From Mercurialis annua (Eukaryota; Streptophyta; Magnoliopsida; Malpighiales; Euphorbiaceae), in NCBI RefSeq assembly GCF_937616625.2, contig NC_065570.1, positions 51,389,665 to 51,453,664 on the forward strand: a stretch of DNA of 64,000 bases. Direction: 5' to 3'. How positions within the stretch are numbered: position 1 is the stretch's first letter; each line of letters opens with the position of its first letter. Both the position numbers and the translations under genes were made by a program. Of the stretch, positions 25,891 through 42,564 are shown piece after piece. The notes under the pieces are model-generated. The model saw only the letters and a program-made list of their open reading frames with translations, had not been told where the DNA came from and searched no databases.

Positions 25891-26198
25891 AAGAGAGTAT
25901 AAGAGAGTGAGCTGGTGGTGGTTGGTGTAGCTCACACAGATCCAATCGGAAGAATAAAAGAAATCATATGTTAAATTAATTAAATAATTTGTACGGTTGG
26001 TAATGATCTAAAGCTAAGCAGAAATGAAAATAATTTTGATTCCTCCATACCTCTCTGATGATTGGTCATAAATGCTGACTTGAAAAATAAAATTGAAAAA
26101 GACCCTTTTTCAGAGTGGCAAAATCCTGTCCTTACTTGCCTTGACATCATCAACCATATACTACTCACAAATATCTACATTTTTCTCTAATTCTTGAC

Positions 26199-26206
26199 TA
26201 TAAATA
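26199..26206 (+). promoter_or_regulatory. TATA box candidate for the racemase-family gene
   Basis: TATAAATA lies 148 bp upstream of the start codon at 26347, after a C/T-rich stretch, a plausible plant core-promoter position. No transcript evidence is available. Confidence 0.5.
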
Positions 26207-26346
26207 TTTGAGCATCAGAGTTTTATTTTTCTTATGCAACTCTGAATAAACTAGTTTTTCTGTTTCTTGGATTCTTGATTTTTTTCACTATGGTGTAGTT
26301 TTGTAGAAGAATTAGTCCAGAAATGCCATTTTTAATTCAGAATTAA

Positions 26347-27639
26347 ATGGCATTGCTATTTCATAAACTGAATTATACACCATTTTTTCTTGGTGGTGTG
26401 CATGAAAAAACAACTCGGTATAGAGCAAGATCAGATCTTCAAGTAGCTGACGGTTTTTCTTCGGTTTCTATTCAAATTGATGCCGGTAAGAGTTCGTCTC
26501 AATCCCATAAGATTTCAGGATCAGGTGCTCTTCCAAAAGAGAACGGAAACCCGCTTAAACAAGAAAATACGGTTGGCATAATTGGAGGTCTTTCTGTTCT
26601 ATCAACTCTTATTTTCTTGGAGAAGCTTGTTTGGATGAGCTCGAGAAACCATCCAAACGAAAACATTCCGTTTATCGTCTCTAGCGATCCTTCCCTGAGT
26701 CGAGTTCTTGCATCGAATAATTATGTACATTCATTTAGTAGTAGAATTTCCATCCCAGAGCGGAATGTTGATGCGATGATTACGAATTTAAGGTGTAAAA
26801 GGAAGTTCCTTGAGCAATCCGGTGCCCGTTGTATAGTTATGCCGTGTCATCTTTCGCATTCTTGGTATGAAGAGATATCTGAGGGAAGTTTGCTGAAATT
26901 TTTTCATGTTGGTGAGTGTGTTGCTGATGAGCTTAAGGAAGCTAAGTTGAAGCCACTTGAAGCTGGAAGTGATGTCAGAATTGGTTTGCTTGCTTCAAAT
27001 GCTACTTTGTCCGCTAATTTTTATCAGGAAATGCTTCAGAATCAGGTAAAATTTCTAAGAAATCATACCCTTAATTACTAGAAAGAGCATTCACGAATTT
27101 GACTGTCAGATTACTTGTCAAGATTATTCCATGATTACTTGTCAAGATTATTGCATGTTTACTTGTCAAGTCCTACGTTTTGATATTTCATTTCTATCTC
27201 CAAAAAGACTTCTAGAACTCCAAAACTTTACATTTTTATAATCTATTATTGTGAAATTACCATTTTGGGCGTTTTATGTTTCAGCATTTCCGTGCAGCAT
27301 AGATGGTGATAAATGACAAGTTTTCTAAGCGTTACAATTAATTTGCAGGGTTTTGAAGTTGTGTTGCCAGACAAGGCGAACATGGATCATATTCTAGTTC
27401 CTGTAACAGAAGCATTGAAACGAAAGGACATGGTAGGCGCACAGAATCTACTAAGAATAGCGATTCAGATTCTCCTGATGGGAGCAGTCAACATTGTAAT
27501 CCTCGCATCCGATGAGTTTCAGGGTCTTCTGCCGCAGAACGATCCTCTTCAGAAAAAATGTCTAGATCCCATGGATGCTTTGGCAAGGTCAGTCATAAAA
27601 TGGGCAAACAAAGAAGACAAGTTACATATCAAAACCTGA
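26347..27639 (+). CDS. Asp/Glu racemase-family protein (At1g15410-like)
   Basis: Two exons, 26347-27045 and 27349-27639, with a GT-AG intron in phase 0, encode 329 residues. The first about 70 residues are Ser-rich with few acidic residues and could be a plastid transit peptide (inference). The core starts at TVGIIGGLS (about 75-83), followed by NIPFIVSSDPS. VMPCHLSH (165-172) places the first catalytic Cys at 167, as in MPCNTAH of Asp/Glu racemases. The second catalytic position, normally GC in bacterial enzymes, reads MGAVNIVIL, with Ala279 instead of Cys. The C-terminus has the plant-type KKCLDPMDALARSVIKWA. With one of the two acid/base cysteines absent, two-base racemisation is doubtful and a one-base or different activity is possible. 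Convergent with the NUDT19-type gene. Confidence 0.85.
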
Positions 27640-28255
27640 AATCATCCATAGTATGTTCATATTCACCATTTGTTTGTTTTATTGAATATCATATATCAGT
27701 TTAACTGCAGCCTGTGTTCATAGAATTTAATGCTACTACTTGAATCTGTTACTATTATCATTCCTTAAGCTAACTAAGAACATAAAATTTGATAAATCAC
27801 ATTATCAAACTTGTCGGCAAGTCGAAAAAGAGATTTTGTGTGCTGAACTTAAACAATTAATTTCAATAATTAAACAGTAATTTATTTAAATAATCAATCA
27901 AGCAGCATGAGCTCATCGTATCCTTTGCCAGAATGATCTTGTTCATCATATCAACAAGGCATATATGTATAGATATATATAGTATAAAATCCGACCCGTT
28001 TAAACAAAAAATGCTGAAACGGAAAATGACCAAACAATGTTTATTACAAGAAAGTTACGCTCTGACTCACTGGTCCTTCTAAGATTCCCAAAGTTGGCTC
28101 TTCACTCTGTCATATAGACTCATCATCAAATTGTCCCACATTTCCAAGTTACCGAAGATTATCAAATGCAAAAATCTCCAAATAAAGAAAAGGGGAATTT
28201 CCATTGCTGACGACCATTAATAGCAGATTAGCACTTACTTGAAATGTGAAGACTG
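27640..28255. other. Convergent intergenic region
   Basis: This 616-bp spacer lies between two genes transcribed toward each other, so it must hold both 3' ends. AATAAA-like A/T words occur, but no site could be singled out. Confidence 0.6.
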
Positions 28256-33220
<4,965 letters not shown>

Positions 33221-33903
33221 GACTCTCTCTCTTTTGTTCCATTAGGTTGATTGGGTGGCTAAGTTTTGGTGCTGAGTGTTGCAAATTTTTGGAGAGATGA
33301 CTCGGTTTCGTATGGTGTCATCTAGTGACAAGTGTCATGACTCTGAGTTTTAGGACAATGTATTTTGATTGGACCCACATAATCCAATTTGGTTGTCCTT
33401 TTTTAGACTTCTGATTTTGAAATTTTTATTTCTTACTTTCTTTCCAAGCAACCATCTTTTTTGGGTTGTTAGATCCTTGAAACCATGGCAATGGCTGAAA
33501 GCTATTCAAAGAAAATGAATCATACCATTTGTTCAAATAGTAATAATGTTATAAAAATTATCCAATGTTGCTCGAAGACAGAAGTATGAAATAATACGCC
33601 GAAACGTAGGAAATCAAGTGATCATATTTGCTAAAAAGCTGTTTTATTTTCTGTTTCAATCAACAAACAATGACTAGTTACATGTTGCAGAAATATATCT
33701 CGAATTTCCTCAATAAACTGAAGAAATGTAAAAACAGAATAAGGTAGGAAAACATAGAAGAAAACAAACCTACCTATTCAAACACCTATCTAGCCAAAAA
33801 AATACCAGCTTTGAGAAAGCAGGGTAGAAACACATTTTTCTCATCTCTTGCGACTCTGCAACAACTCAAAATATGCTAGTCTAAATTTTGATCTTCCTGA
33901 TGC

Positions 33904-35515
33904 TCAGCTCTCCACTTGGTTTGTTAAGTTTTGGCCTAACGGCAGATCATCAAGCCAATCGCCGTAAATTCGATTTATTTTCTTGGAGCTTTTCCACTTC
34001 AACAAGCATTTTTTATTCTGCCCTTCCTCAACTAAACTAGGTACACTTGCGGTCATAATTGGAGATACATTAGTAGCAACAATCAGTGGTGGCTTGGTCA
34101 AACTGGAAATTGCATTCCCAAATTCACCTTCAGAATGTCCTCCAGGGGCTTGCAACTCTGATGACATAAACAAAAAGTTTCAGTTACTAGTAGTCAACTA
34201 GGATCATCCACCAAAATAGTTTATGGAACTTTGAGGCCAACTAAACTAGAAGATATAAAAAAACTAGTGACTCTGCATTTTATACCTAGTTATATTTAAA
34301 AGACTATTTATCAACCCTATGATAATCACTTAAGAGTAGCAACACCATCGCTCATAAAATTCATAGATAAACTTACTATTATGACTAAAAACACCAAGAT
34401 AATAAATTTAATATAAGTGGTGTTTTCAAAAGAGTAATTCCATTATTTAGAACATTTGTTCTTCGACAGTATCTATCGATACTTTCCATCCACTCCTTCA
34501 CCTAACCTTCTAACCTATCACATCACCTAGGAGTATTCGACGAATGATCTATTGACGAAATTTGTTCATTTCTTATTCAAACAATTAATGCATAACATAT
34601 ACCATTTTCGATTTATCTAAATTTTTTAGCAAAGTCGAGCAAAAATGTTATATCATTTATAAAAATTGCAACTTCAAACAAAAAGGGCAAAAGCAAACTA
34701 CCTAGGAGGAAACCACAAGAATTCATAAGATTTAACCAAAAGCACATACCAGCTTGCCCATGAGCAAAGTGACATTTCTCGCCAAAAGGGCAATGACCTG
34801 TAATCTCCCACTTAGTACACAACTTCGTCTTCCAATACACTGGCTTCATATTTCCTCGTAAAGCATCTGAGCCAGCGCTGATAACAGACTTATTAACTTC
34901 AATCACATTTGATCCATTAGTTACATGCATAACTGGCTGCTGCATAGTAGTTCCAACGCTTATTGCAGAACTCTCCCGAAACCTCCCTACATCATCCCTA
35001 AACTTGGACGGATCTTCATGAAGAAAATTACACCTATCACCATAGGGGCACTCCTCTCCATTATAAAACTTTTTGCAAAGCTTCATCTTGTGAATTATTC
35101 TTTGATCATCATCCCAATTCCCTGCAGGCCTATCCTCTTCCCCACGACCAACTGAACCAACAAGATCTTGCCAATTCGGAGGGGGCTGCCTCAAATCTTG
35201 CATACCATGAGCAAAATTGCAATTTTCACCATTCCTACAATTACCAGTCCTAAACTTTGCACACATTCTAGTCTTAAAAAAGATGTTTGTTGTTCCTTTA
35301 TTGACGGGCAGGTTACTGGGTAGAGGGATTCTATTGCCATCTTCTGAGTTTCTAGGTCTTTTAAAAGGGGGTTGATGTAGCTCATATTGTGAATGTGAAT
35401 CAAATTGGTCATTGCTGTTCATAGGGAATTGAGGCCAGACAGCAATGGAGTCACTGCCTGATTGATATGAAGGTTGTGGTGACATAAAAGAAACTTGAGA
35501 TTCAGAGTAACTCAT
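33904..35515 (-). CDS. Triple CCCH zinc-finger protein, C3H39-like
   Basis: Two exons on the minus strand, 35515-34750 and 34157-33904, encode 339 residues; the intron splits an Ala-Glu junction (HGQA|ELQAPGG). Three well-formed fingers are RMCAKFRTGNCRNGENCNFAH, KLCKKFYNGEECPYGDRCNFLH and KLCTKWEITGHCPFGEKCHFAH (C-x7/8-C-x5-C-x3-H each). The start chosen is MSYSESQVSF at 35515; a frame extends 16 codons further upstream but looks like 5' UTR. The C-terminus WKSSKKINRIYGDWLDD is typical of the Arabidopsis At3g19360 (C3H39) group. Such proteins bind RNA; the targets are unknown. Transcribed in the same direction as the NUDT19-type gene, 684 bp upstream of its start. Confidence 0.9.
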
Positions 35516-38500
35516 TTTTTTGGCAAATTTAAATACTTGAAATTGTATCCAATTATGTATCACTAGGCTAATCTCTAACTCTTATATGCACCAATTTATA
35601 ACTCAATTCAGAACAAAACAAGCCTCAATAATGCGATGATCAAAGCTACCAACAACAACCAAACACAGAAATAAACAAAAAGATTAAACCTTTCTTCTCT
35701 AATTTCCTTCTATACTGAATCAAATAAAATAAGAATACCCAGATGGATTTTTAAGCCAAAACTTCACAAAAAAGTAATCTAGGGAATTTGAACTTACTTG
35801 AGATAAGTAACGATCAAGGATTGGGAATCATAAGAATACCCAGATGAGAATTTTAGTTAATTTGAAAGAATCAACAAGAAAACAAAATTAAAAAAATCCT
35901 TTTAAAAGTTTTGAAGAATGAGAGTTGATCAAAGCTTAGAACTTTATGAATATGTGTTTGTGATTGTATAATATAAATGTCTGCAACGAAATAGGAAAAA
36001 TCTATACAGGTGTAATAAGAAAAAGATTTAAAAACAAAGAAGGGGTGATGGGATTAAAAACCCTAGCCGCCAAATTGAAGGGCCAAGCAACAACAACAAT
36101 GTCAATTTTTTTGTTTTTAAAACCCTAATACCTTTTCTTCTAAAGCCCTGAAACGCCTAAAACCCTTAATTCTAATCCTAGTATCACGCGGCTGATTAGC
36201 ATTAGCAAAGCCCACGTTGTTAATATGTTTTCTTTTTGTTTCTTTTATATTTACCAAAAAAGACTTCACATATAAAGACAATTTCAATTAAGTCCTTGTA
36301 CTATTTTACCATAACGGATTGAAATTAAAACTGAGTTCTTTGCAAAATACAGAGAAACTCATAAATTTTTGCAAAAAATATGGACTATGTCAAAGCCTAA
36401 ACGTAATGTATAAAATGAGATTGATTTTAATTAATTAATTACCATAGTAACGTATATACGACGACTAATTATAATTTTCATGAAAATCCTAAGTTTTTAT
36501 GTGTTTTATTATATAAACTATATCAATCTTACTCATACATTAGTTTATTCATATAAAGATAAAAATGTTTTTTAACCTCTGGGACATTTAGCATCGTATG
36601 TCGACGTGTATATAGTCGTCTTTCAATATAGATAGAAAACTTATATAAAAATAATCTACTAATCAATACGAAGCTACTATCCAACGAGAGGTGCGATTTA
36701 AAGCTCAAACAAAGCGAGAATAGCGAAAAAAGTTCACTTCACTATGAATCGGAGCGATGGCCATGGCACTAACTATAGTTGACGGCGGCAGCTAGTCTGG
36801 GTGGAGGGAAGTATCTAGATAGAATAAGGCGATGGTGCCAACTATGGCACCATGAACATGAGTTGATGCCAATGCGAACTCGTTGCTGTTTTTTGGGAAA
36901 ACAAAATTTTCACCTAAAATCATGCAAAAAGGCCAAAAAAAATATATAAAATAAGTCTATGGGACCAATATAAAATTTATAGTTAACAAAAAAACATTTA
37001 AAACAACTTTAAAAGAAAATCTAAATACAGTTTTAATGAAAATCATGGCAAACACTTAAGAACACAAGCAAATCCTAAAATATACAACTCTAATGAATCT
37101 GAAAGCATGATATTAAATTAAATGATGCTTATGATGTGTAGGGACTAGTTTGGGGTCCTCATAATACTGTTCGGGGACCTATGCTCATTTTCTGATGATC
37201 CGATTGAAAAATCCAAAGCATTTCTTCGTGCAACAACTGATTAATTGATTTTTTTGGGCAGTGGCGGCTGGACAAAATACTTACTTAATCTGTAATTTTA
37301 ATACCAAATAATTTAAAGACTAATTATTACTGAATTGATTGATCAAAAAATAAATATAATTTTTTAAAACTATTAAATGTTAACGACATTGGCGTATGTG
37401 TTGTACATAATGCCACTCAAAAAACCAAATCTTAATTTTAACTTTTTATTATATGTAAAAATATTATAAAAAATTATTTTACTTTATTTTTTTATTATTT
37501 CTATATTTAATAATTGATAAGAAGAATTTATATACATCATTTTGGATTTAATTGTTACTTATCGTGTTGTTTATTAAGATAATATATTTGAAAAGGTTTT
37601 ATTTTTGTAGTGTAATTTAGGCAAGAAAGACACGAACAAAGGATCAAAGAAAATTGTAAACTAAAATAAAAAAAATAGGCATATTTGATCCTTGTTCATG
37701 AATCGATAATATTGTCATTCTTAAAGACTTTAAAATGAGAAAATGTTCTCCATACAAATTATAATAGACATTATTATCTTTCTAAAACATCAAAAATTAA
37801 ATCATTTGGAGGTGTCTATCTCACCTTATGACATTTTGAAGATTGATAATATGTGCATCATGTTTGCTTACTTGCAGCCTCTTTTTATTTATTGAATTTT
37901 TTGAACTACTTAAAAATCTCTTATGAATTTATGTTCTTCATAAAAAATAAACTAGATATATTAATATTTCCAATGTATCAAATATTAATCCGTGTGTGAA
38001 GGTGTAAATAAAGAGTTATGAAGTTTTGAAGTTAATAGCATTTAATTATTGCGATTCTTTTTTTGATAGCGGGTCATATGCACACACTTAATTGGGGCAT
38101 TGGTCATGGTAGCATGGATCAAACTCGCCGGGTATGATGTCGTGCTCGAAAAAATGGTATTTCCAATTATAGCTCCTCTGAGATGTAAAATATATCTGCT
38201 TTCACCATTCTCATAGTGTATGTGACAAATGTATGTATTTTTATAAGGGTCGTATTCTATGGTTACGAGTATGCAAATTTGAGGTAATTAGGTACTATAC
38301 TCGGCAAATATAATGCTCATCTCAAGTTCGATGTCCTCTGTAAGTCACAAAACTCGAGATTAGTCACCAAACGCAATGAGCATGATGGGCACCACGAGAT
38401 TGGGACGACTAATTAAAAGGTCTAAAACCTATCCAAAGTACGCTAAAAGCAAGGGGATCTATTCTATCTGAATTTTGTGTTGAACATAAAAAGGTAGAAT

Positions 38501-38836
38501 TCTGTACATATTTCATCTAGATAGAAATTAAGAACAAGTTCTATTGGAATTATGAGAAATTTTATGAAGTGAAAACACTCAAATCCTAATTTTAATTAAA
38601 TTTTGACCAATGACAAAGTTCAAACTTTAAGATCTCTATAAAAGAAGCTCCAAACCAAGACTATTGTATCATCCGATTTTCATTAGTTATAGGTTTTATT
38701 CTAGTTCTCAAATTTAATTTTTGTTTATGTCTTTTAGCCTAGATTAGTTATTGCATTTAATCAAGCATAAGTTGCAAATTATTTACAAGCTTTATTCAAG
38801 ACTTTTTCAGGTTCAATTTCAAGTAATGTTTCTTTA
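35516..38836. other. Intergenic DNA, no gene recognised
   Basis: The first about 700 bp include the 5' UTR and promoter of the C3H39-like gene (TATAATATAAAT near 35967) and AAACCCTA-type words near 36060-36175, common near plant promoters. The rest, to the Mutator-type element, is AT-rich with no supported gene or RNA. Confidence 0.5.
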
Positions 38837-38845
38837 ATTTTTTTA

Positions 38846-39519
38846 GGCTTAATTACTTAAAAAACCCTTACCTTTAATTTTTTTTCGTTTATACCCTGAT
38901 CTAGGAAAATTGTCACATATACTCATGACCTTGTCTTTATGTTTCACCTCTACCCTCGAGGTATTAAATTTACCTCTTTTCATTTGAAAAAAAGTTTTAA
39001 ATAGTCCTTCATTTTTAGTATATATTCTAATTACACATTAATGTTATTAATTATACAAAAACACCTTCTTCTTAAATAAAATCAATTAATCATAATTATT
39101 TAATTATTCCCGACCTACAACCATACTCCAATTTTAAAATCCGCTCCTCCTTGTCCGGCGTAGGTTCCGAAAATCGATTTTTTTTAAATAATAATATTAG
39201 CGGATTTTAAAATTGAAGTATAATTGTAGGTTGTAATTAATAAGAAAATATTTTATTTTATTTAAATTAAAAAAATTAATTAATTTTAGGACTTATTTGA
39301 ACGTTTTTAAAGATGAAGTATTTGTTTGTATTTTTTTTAATAGAAAAAGGTGTAAAAGAACCCAAATATTTAGTTGTTTTTAATAAATTATCTTTTTTTT
39401 GAAATTTGGGGTAGAGGTGAAACATAAAGATAAGGTCATGAGTATATGTGACAATTTTTCTAGGTCAGGGTATAAACGAAAATAAAATTAAAGGTGAGGG
39501 TTTTTTAAGTAATTAAGCC
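38846..39519. mobile_element. Mutator-type foldback MITE (674 bp), 9-bp target duplication
   Basis: The two ends are inverted copies of about 112 bp beginning GGCTTAATTACTTAAAAAAC and differing at only a handful of positions by eye. An inner inverted pair (around 39111-39150 and 39197-39235, sharing AGCGGATTTTAAAATTG) makes much of the element self-complementary. An exact 9-bp duplication ATTTTTTTA lies at 38837-38845 and 39520-39528, the length used by Mutator-like elements. It is non-coding. Confidence 0.85.
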
Positions 39520-39528
39520 ATTTTTTTA

Positions 39529-40812
39529 TTTATGCAATTCTTATTTATTATTATTCTAAATTCATCTATGTCTAGCAAAACATCTTAATATAGAATATTA
39601 TGAGTAGTATAGGTGGATAATTAAATTGAATTTTAATTAACTATCTTTTTTCGTTCATGCAATTTTTATCATTGAACTTAATGCTTGTGATTAATCATCT
39701 ACTAATTACTCGATGCTAGATTGATTTGTGAATAAGGGATTAAAGCAAATTGACTGAAAGAGACAAAAAGAATATAATTATAAAATATGAGCCGGACCAC
39801 TATTATATGGTCTATGCAGATAACTAAATCGCAAGGATAACTATACAATGCAACGGTTTCCTCACGTCATTCGTGCAACAAACTAATGAGGCGTTAGCCA
39901 TGTGCAAATATTTAATGATAAAAAATTAAAAAATAATCAAAGATTCCCTATCGCAAATGCTCATTGGTTTGTTGTAAAAATGACATGGAAACAACTGTTG
40001 CATGTATAAACACTCAAATCGCAATGCTTTGACTTAAATTGTTAATTATCTTCTACTATTATAAACGTGACAGTAAGAATAATTTGGGGTGTTGGGTGAT
40101 AACCAATAGGCTAACAACGTCTAGAAATATCGGGTTAGTATTGTCGATCTATCCTCTATTGCTTGCAACAATTAAAATTGATGGATATAAATTAGGAAAT
40201 AATTGAATTAGAACTTATATAAACAATATTTAGGTTGTTCTTCTTTATTGTTTAACCTTATAATTTAATTTTTATTTTTAATAGTCCGATTAATAAAAAT
40301 TTCGAACCCATTAGTTCTAGCTTAAATAATAAATTAGTTAATTTATTTGATACTAAATTTGTTATCGTGTGATCAATACTACTTTTATTATATTACTCAA
40401 CATTATATACTTGCAATTTTTCTCATCAATAACCGATAAAATTAATTAATTTTAGAGATCTTAAAATGATTTTCAATAAAGTTTTAAATATTTGAATTAT
40501 TTTAAATTGGAATTTTTTTGTGTTTTACATAATTTTTTAATTATGTCACCACGTCCTATTTCTCTGGCCGATTCTCTTTTTGTTTTGTAATTCGAGAGAA
40601 TTCTTACATAAACTTAACTCGCCACATATGACTATGAGTCTTCCGTTAAATATGTGACATGTTGTATTATTGGATATCATAAATAATCAATAAAGAACAT
40701 TTAATTTTAATTAAAATATTACTCCATCCAGTTTGTAATATTAGTCGCATCTGGCTTTAGCACAAGAAATAAGAAAATACTAGTAATATGTCTTAATTTA
40801 TAAACACTTTTT
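39529..40812. other. Intergenic DNA, no gene recognised
   Basis: AT-rich sequence between the foldback element and the copia LTR. No coding or RNA signal was identified. Confidence 0.5.
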
Positions 40813-41146
40813 ATTAAACCAGATTCAGCTTTATCAAATTAAAAGAAAGATCAGAAGAAAGGAGAAGAAAGCAGAGAAAGAAAACATATGATTGCAGTTA
40901 GTTATTTCAGTTAGATGTACAGCTCAGCTAAGTACAACTCAGCAACATATTCATTAAACAGAACTAACGGTTCTGATTAATGAATATAGCCAACGGTTCT
41001 GATTAATATAGCCGTTGTTATTCTTTTTGTACAAACAAATAAGAATATGACATGTGTCATTAATTCTTATTATAAATTGTAAACAAAAACATGAAATTAG
41101 TTAATGAAAATTACAGATTAATTTTGAGTTTTATCAAAATCTATTA
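40813..41146 (+). repeat. Copia 5' LTR (334 bp)
   Basis: Runs from ATTAAACCAGATTCAGC to ...AAATCTATTA and is repeated at 55526-55844. The exact first base is uncertain by one or two because neither copy shows a clean TG start. It contains AACGGTTCTGATTAAT twice. Confidence 0.88.
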
Positions 41147-41158
41147 TGGTATTAGAGC
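41147..41158 (+). other. Copia primer-binding site (initiator tRNA-Met)
   Basis: TGGTATTAGAGC directly follows the 5' LTR. It differs at one base from the common plant tRNA-iMet primer site TGGTATCAGAGC. Confidence 0.8.
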
Positions 41159-41435
41159 AACACGATTGATCATAAGAAACAACTCGTTTCTTCTTTTCTC
41201 AGAAACTTCAAATCAAAAGCTACCGCAATACTCTTCTAATCTACTTTCGTATTCTTTTTCTAAATACAAGTAAATTTTCAGTTCATTATTCATTTTATCT
41301 TCTCAATATAAATATTCTAAAAATTCTTTTTCTCAGTTTCATCTTCTTGATTTTCTTTCTGGAAAAATCTAATTTCTTGTCATCTTCTTCATTTTCTTTC
41401 TGAAAAACTTAATTTCTTGTTTCTTTCTTGTGATA

Positions 41436-42564
41436 ATGGCGTACATTAATGTTGAAACAGATACTTCTAGTCATTTCTATCTACATCCGAATGAAAATCC
41501 CTCTTTAGTCTTAGTTTCTCCATCAATGAATGGGCAAAATTATCATTCCTGGTTTAGGTCAATGAGAATGTGTCTTCTATCCAAAAACAAATTGAAATTT
41601 GTTGATGGAACAATTTCAGTGCCTTCAAAGTTAGATCAAATTTATCAAATCTGGGAGAGGTGTAACACAATGGTGTTATCATGGATTCTTAGGTCTTTAT
41701 CACCATCAATTGCACAGAGTATACTATGGATGGACAATGCAGTGGATGTTTGGAAGGATTTACATGATAGATTTTCTCAAGGTGATGTATGTAGAATTTC
41801 AGATTTACAAGAAGAGATGTATGCTTTTAAACAAAATAATTTGTCAGTCACAGATTATTTTACTCAGTTGAAGATTTTGTGGGATGAGTTTATGAATTTA
41901 AGAGTCATACCTGTTTGTTCTTGTGTTCCACAATGTGCTTGTGATGCTTTGAAAACAGTGAAATATCATCAAGATAGTGATCATGTTATTAGATTTTTAA
42001 AAGGTTTAAGTGATAATTATTCTGTTACTAGGACTCAAATTTTGATGATGGAACCATTGCCTAACATAAACAAAGTCTTCTCTAAGATTTTACAACAAGA
42101 AAGGCAGTTAGGATTAGGGGTTAGTAATGCACAACATATAGAACCTACTGTGTTTGCTGCTCAAGCTAATACTGGTTTTCAAAGGAGAATGACTGGGTAT
42201 AATGGTTTTAACACTGGTTTTCAAAGACCTAGGCCTCCTATGAATTCTGTTTTTAGGCCACAAGGAGGACAAAAGAGGTTTTATTCATTAGTAAATGATA
42301 AACCTATGTGTAGTTTTTGTGGTACTAATGGTCATACTATAGATATTTGCTTCAAGAAGCATGGTTATTTACCAGGCTTTAGACCTAGAGTTAAGCCACA
42401 GTCTTATGTGAATCAAGTTGGAGAATATGTGACTTATTATGCTCAAGAGGAACAATTTGTTTCTCAAGATTTTGGTAATCAGAATAATTTTTCAGGACAT
42501 AATGATCAAGGTGGAAATCAGACTTTCTTTGATAATCAGAATGATCATAATTTTGGTTTTCAAG
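41436..42564 (+). pseudogene. Copia gag, 5' part, interrupted by the gypsy insertion
   Basis: From the ATG at 41436 (MAYINVETD) the frame encodes a copia-like N-terminal domain (FYLHPNENPSLVLVSPSMNG, then SWFRSMRMCLLSKNKLKFVDG). A UBN2-type gag core follows, with VWKDLHDRFSQGD and DYFTQLKILWDEF. A CCHC zinc knuckle, CSFCGTNGHTIDIC, lies at about residues 289-302. The frame runs into the gypsy LTR at 42565. The natural continuation starts at 51998, where codon GGT is rebuilt from G42564 plus GT. No other break is seen in this part. Confidence 0.9.
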
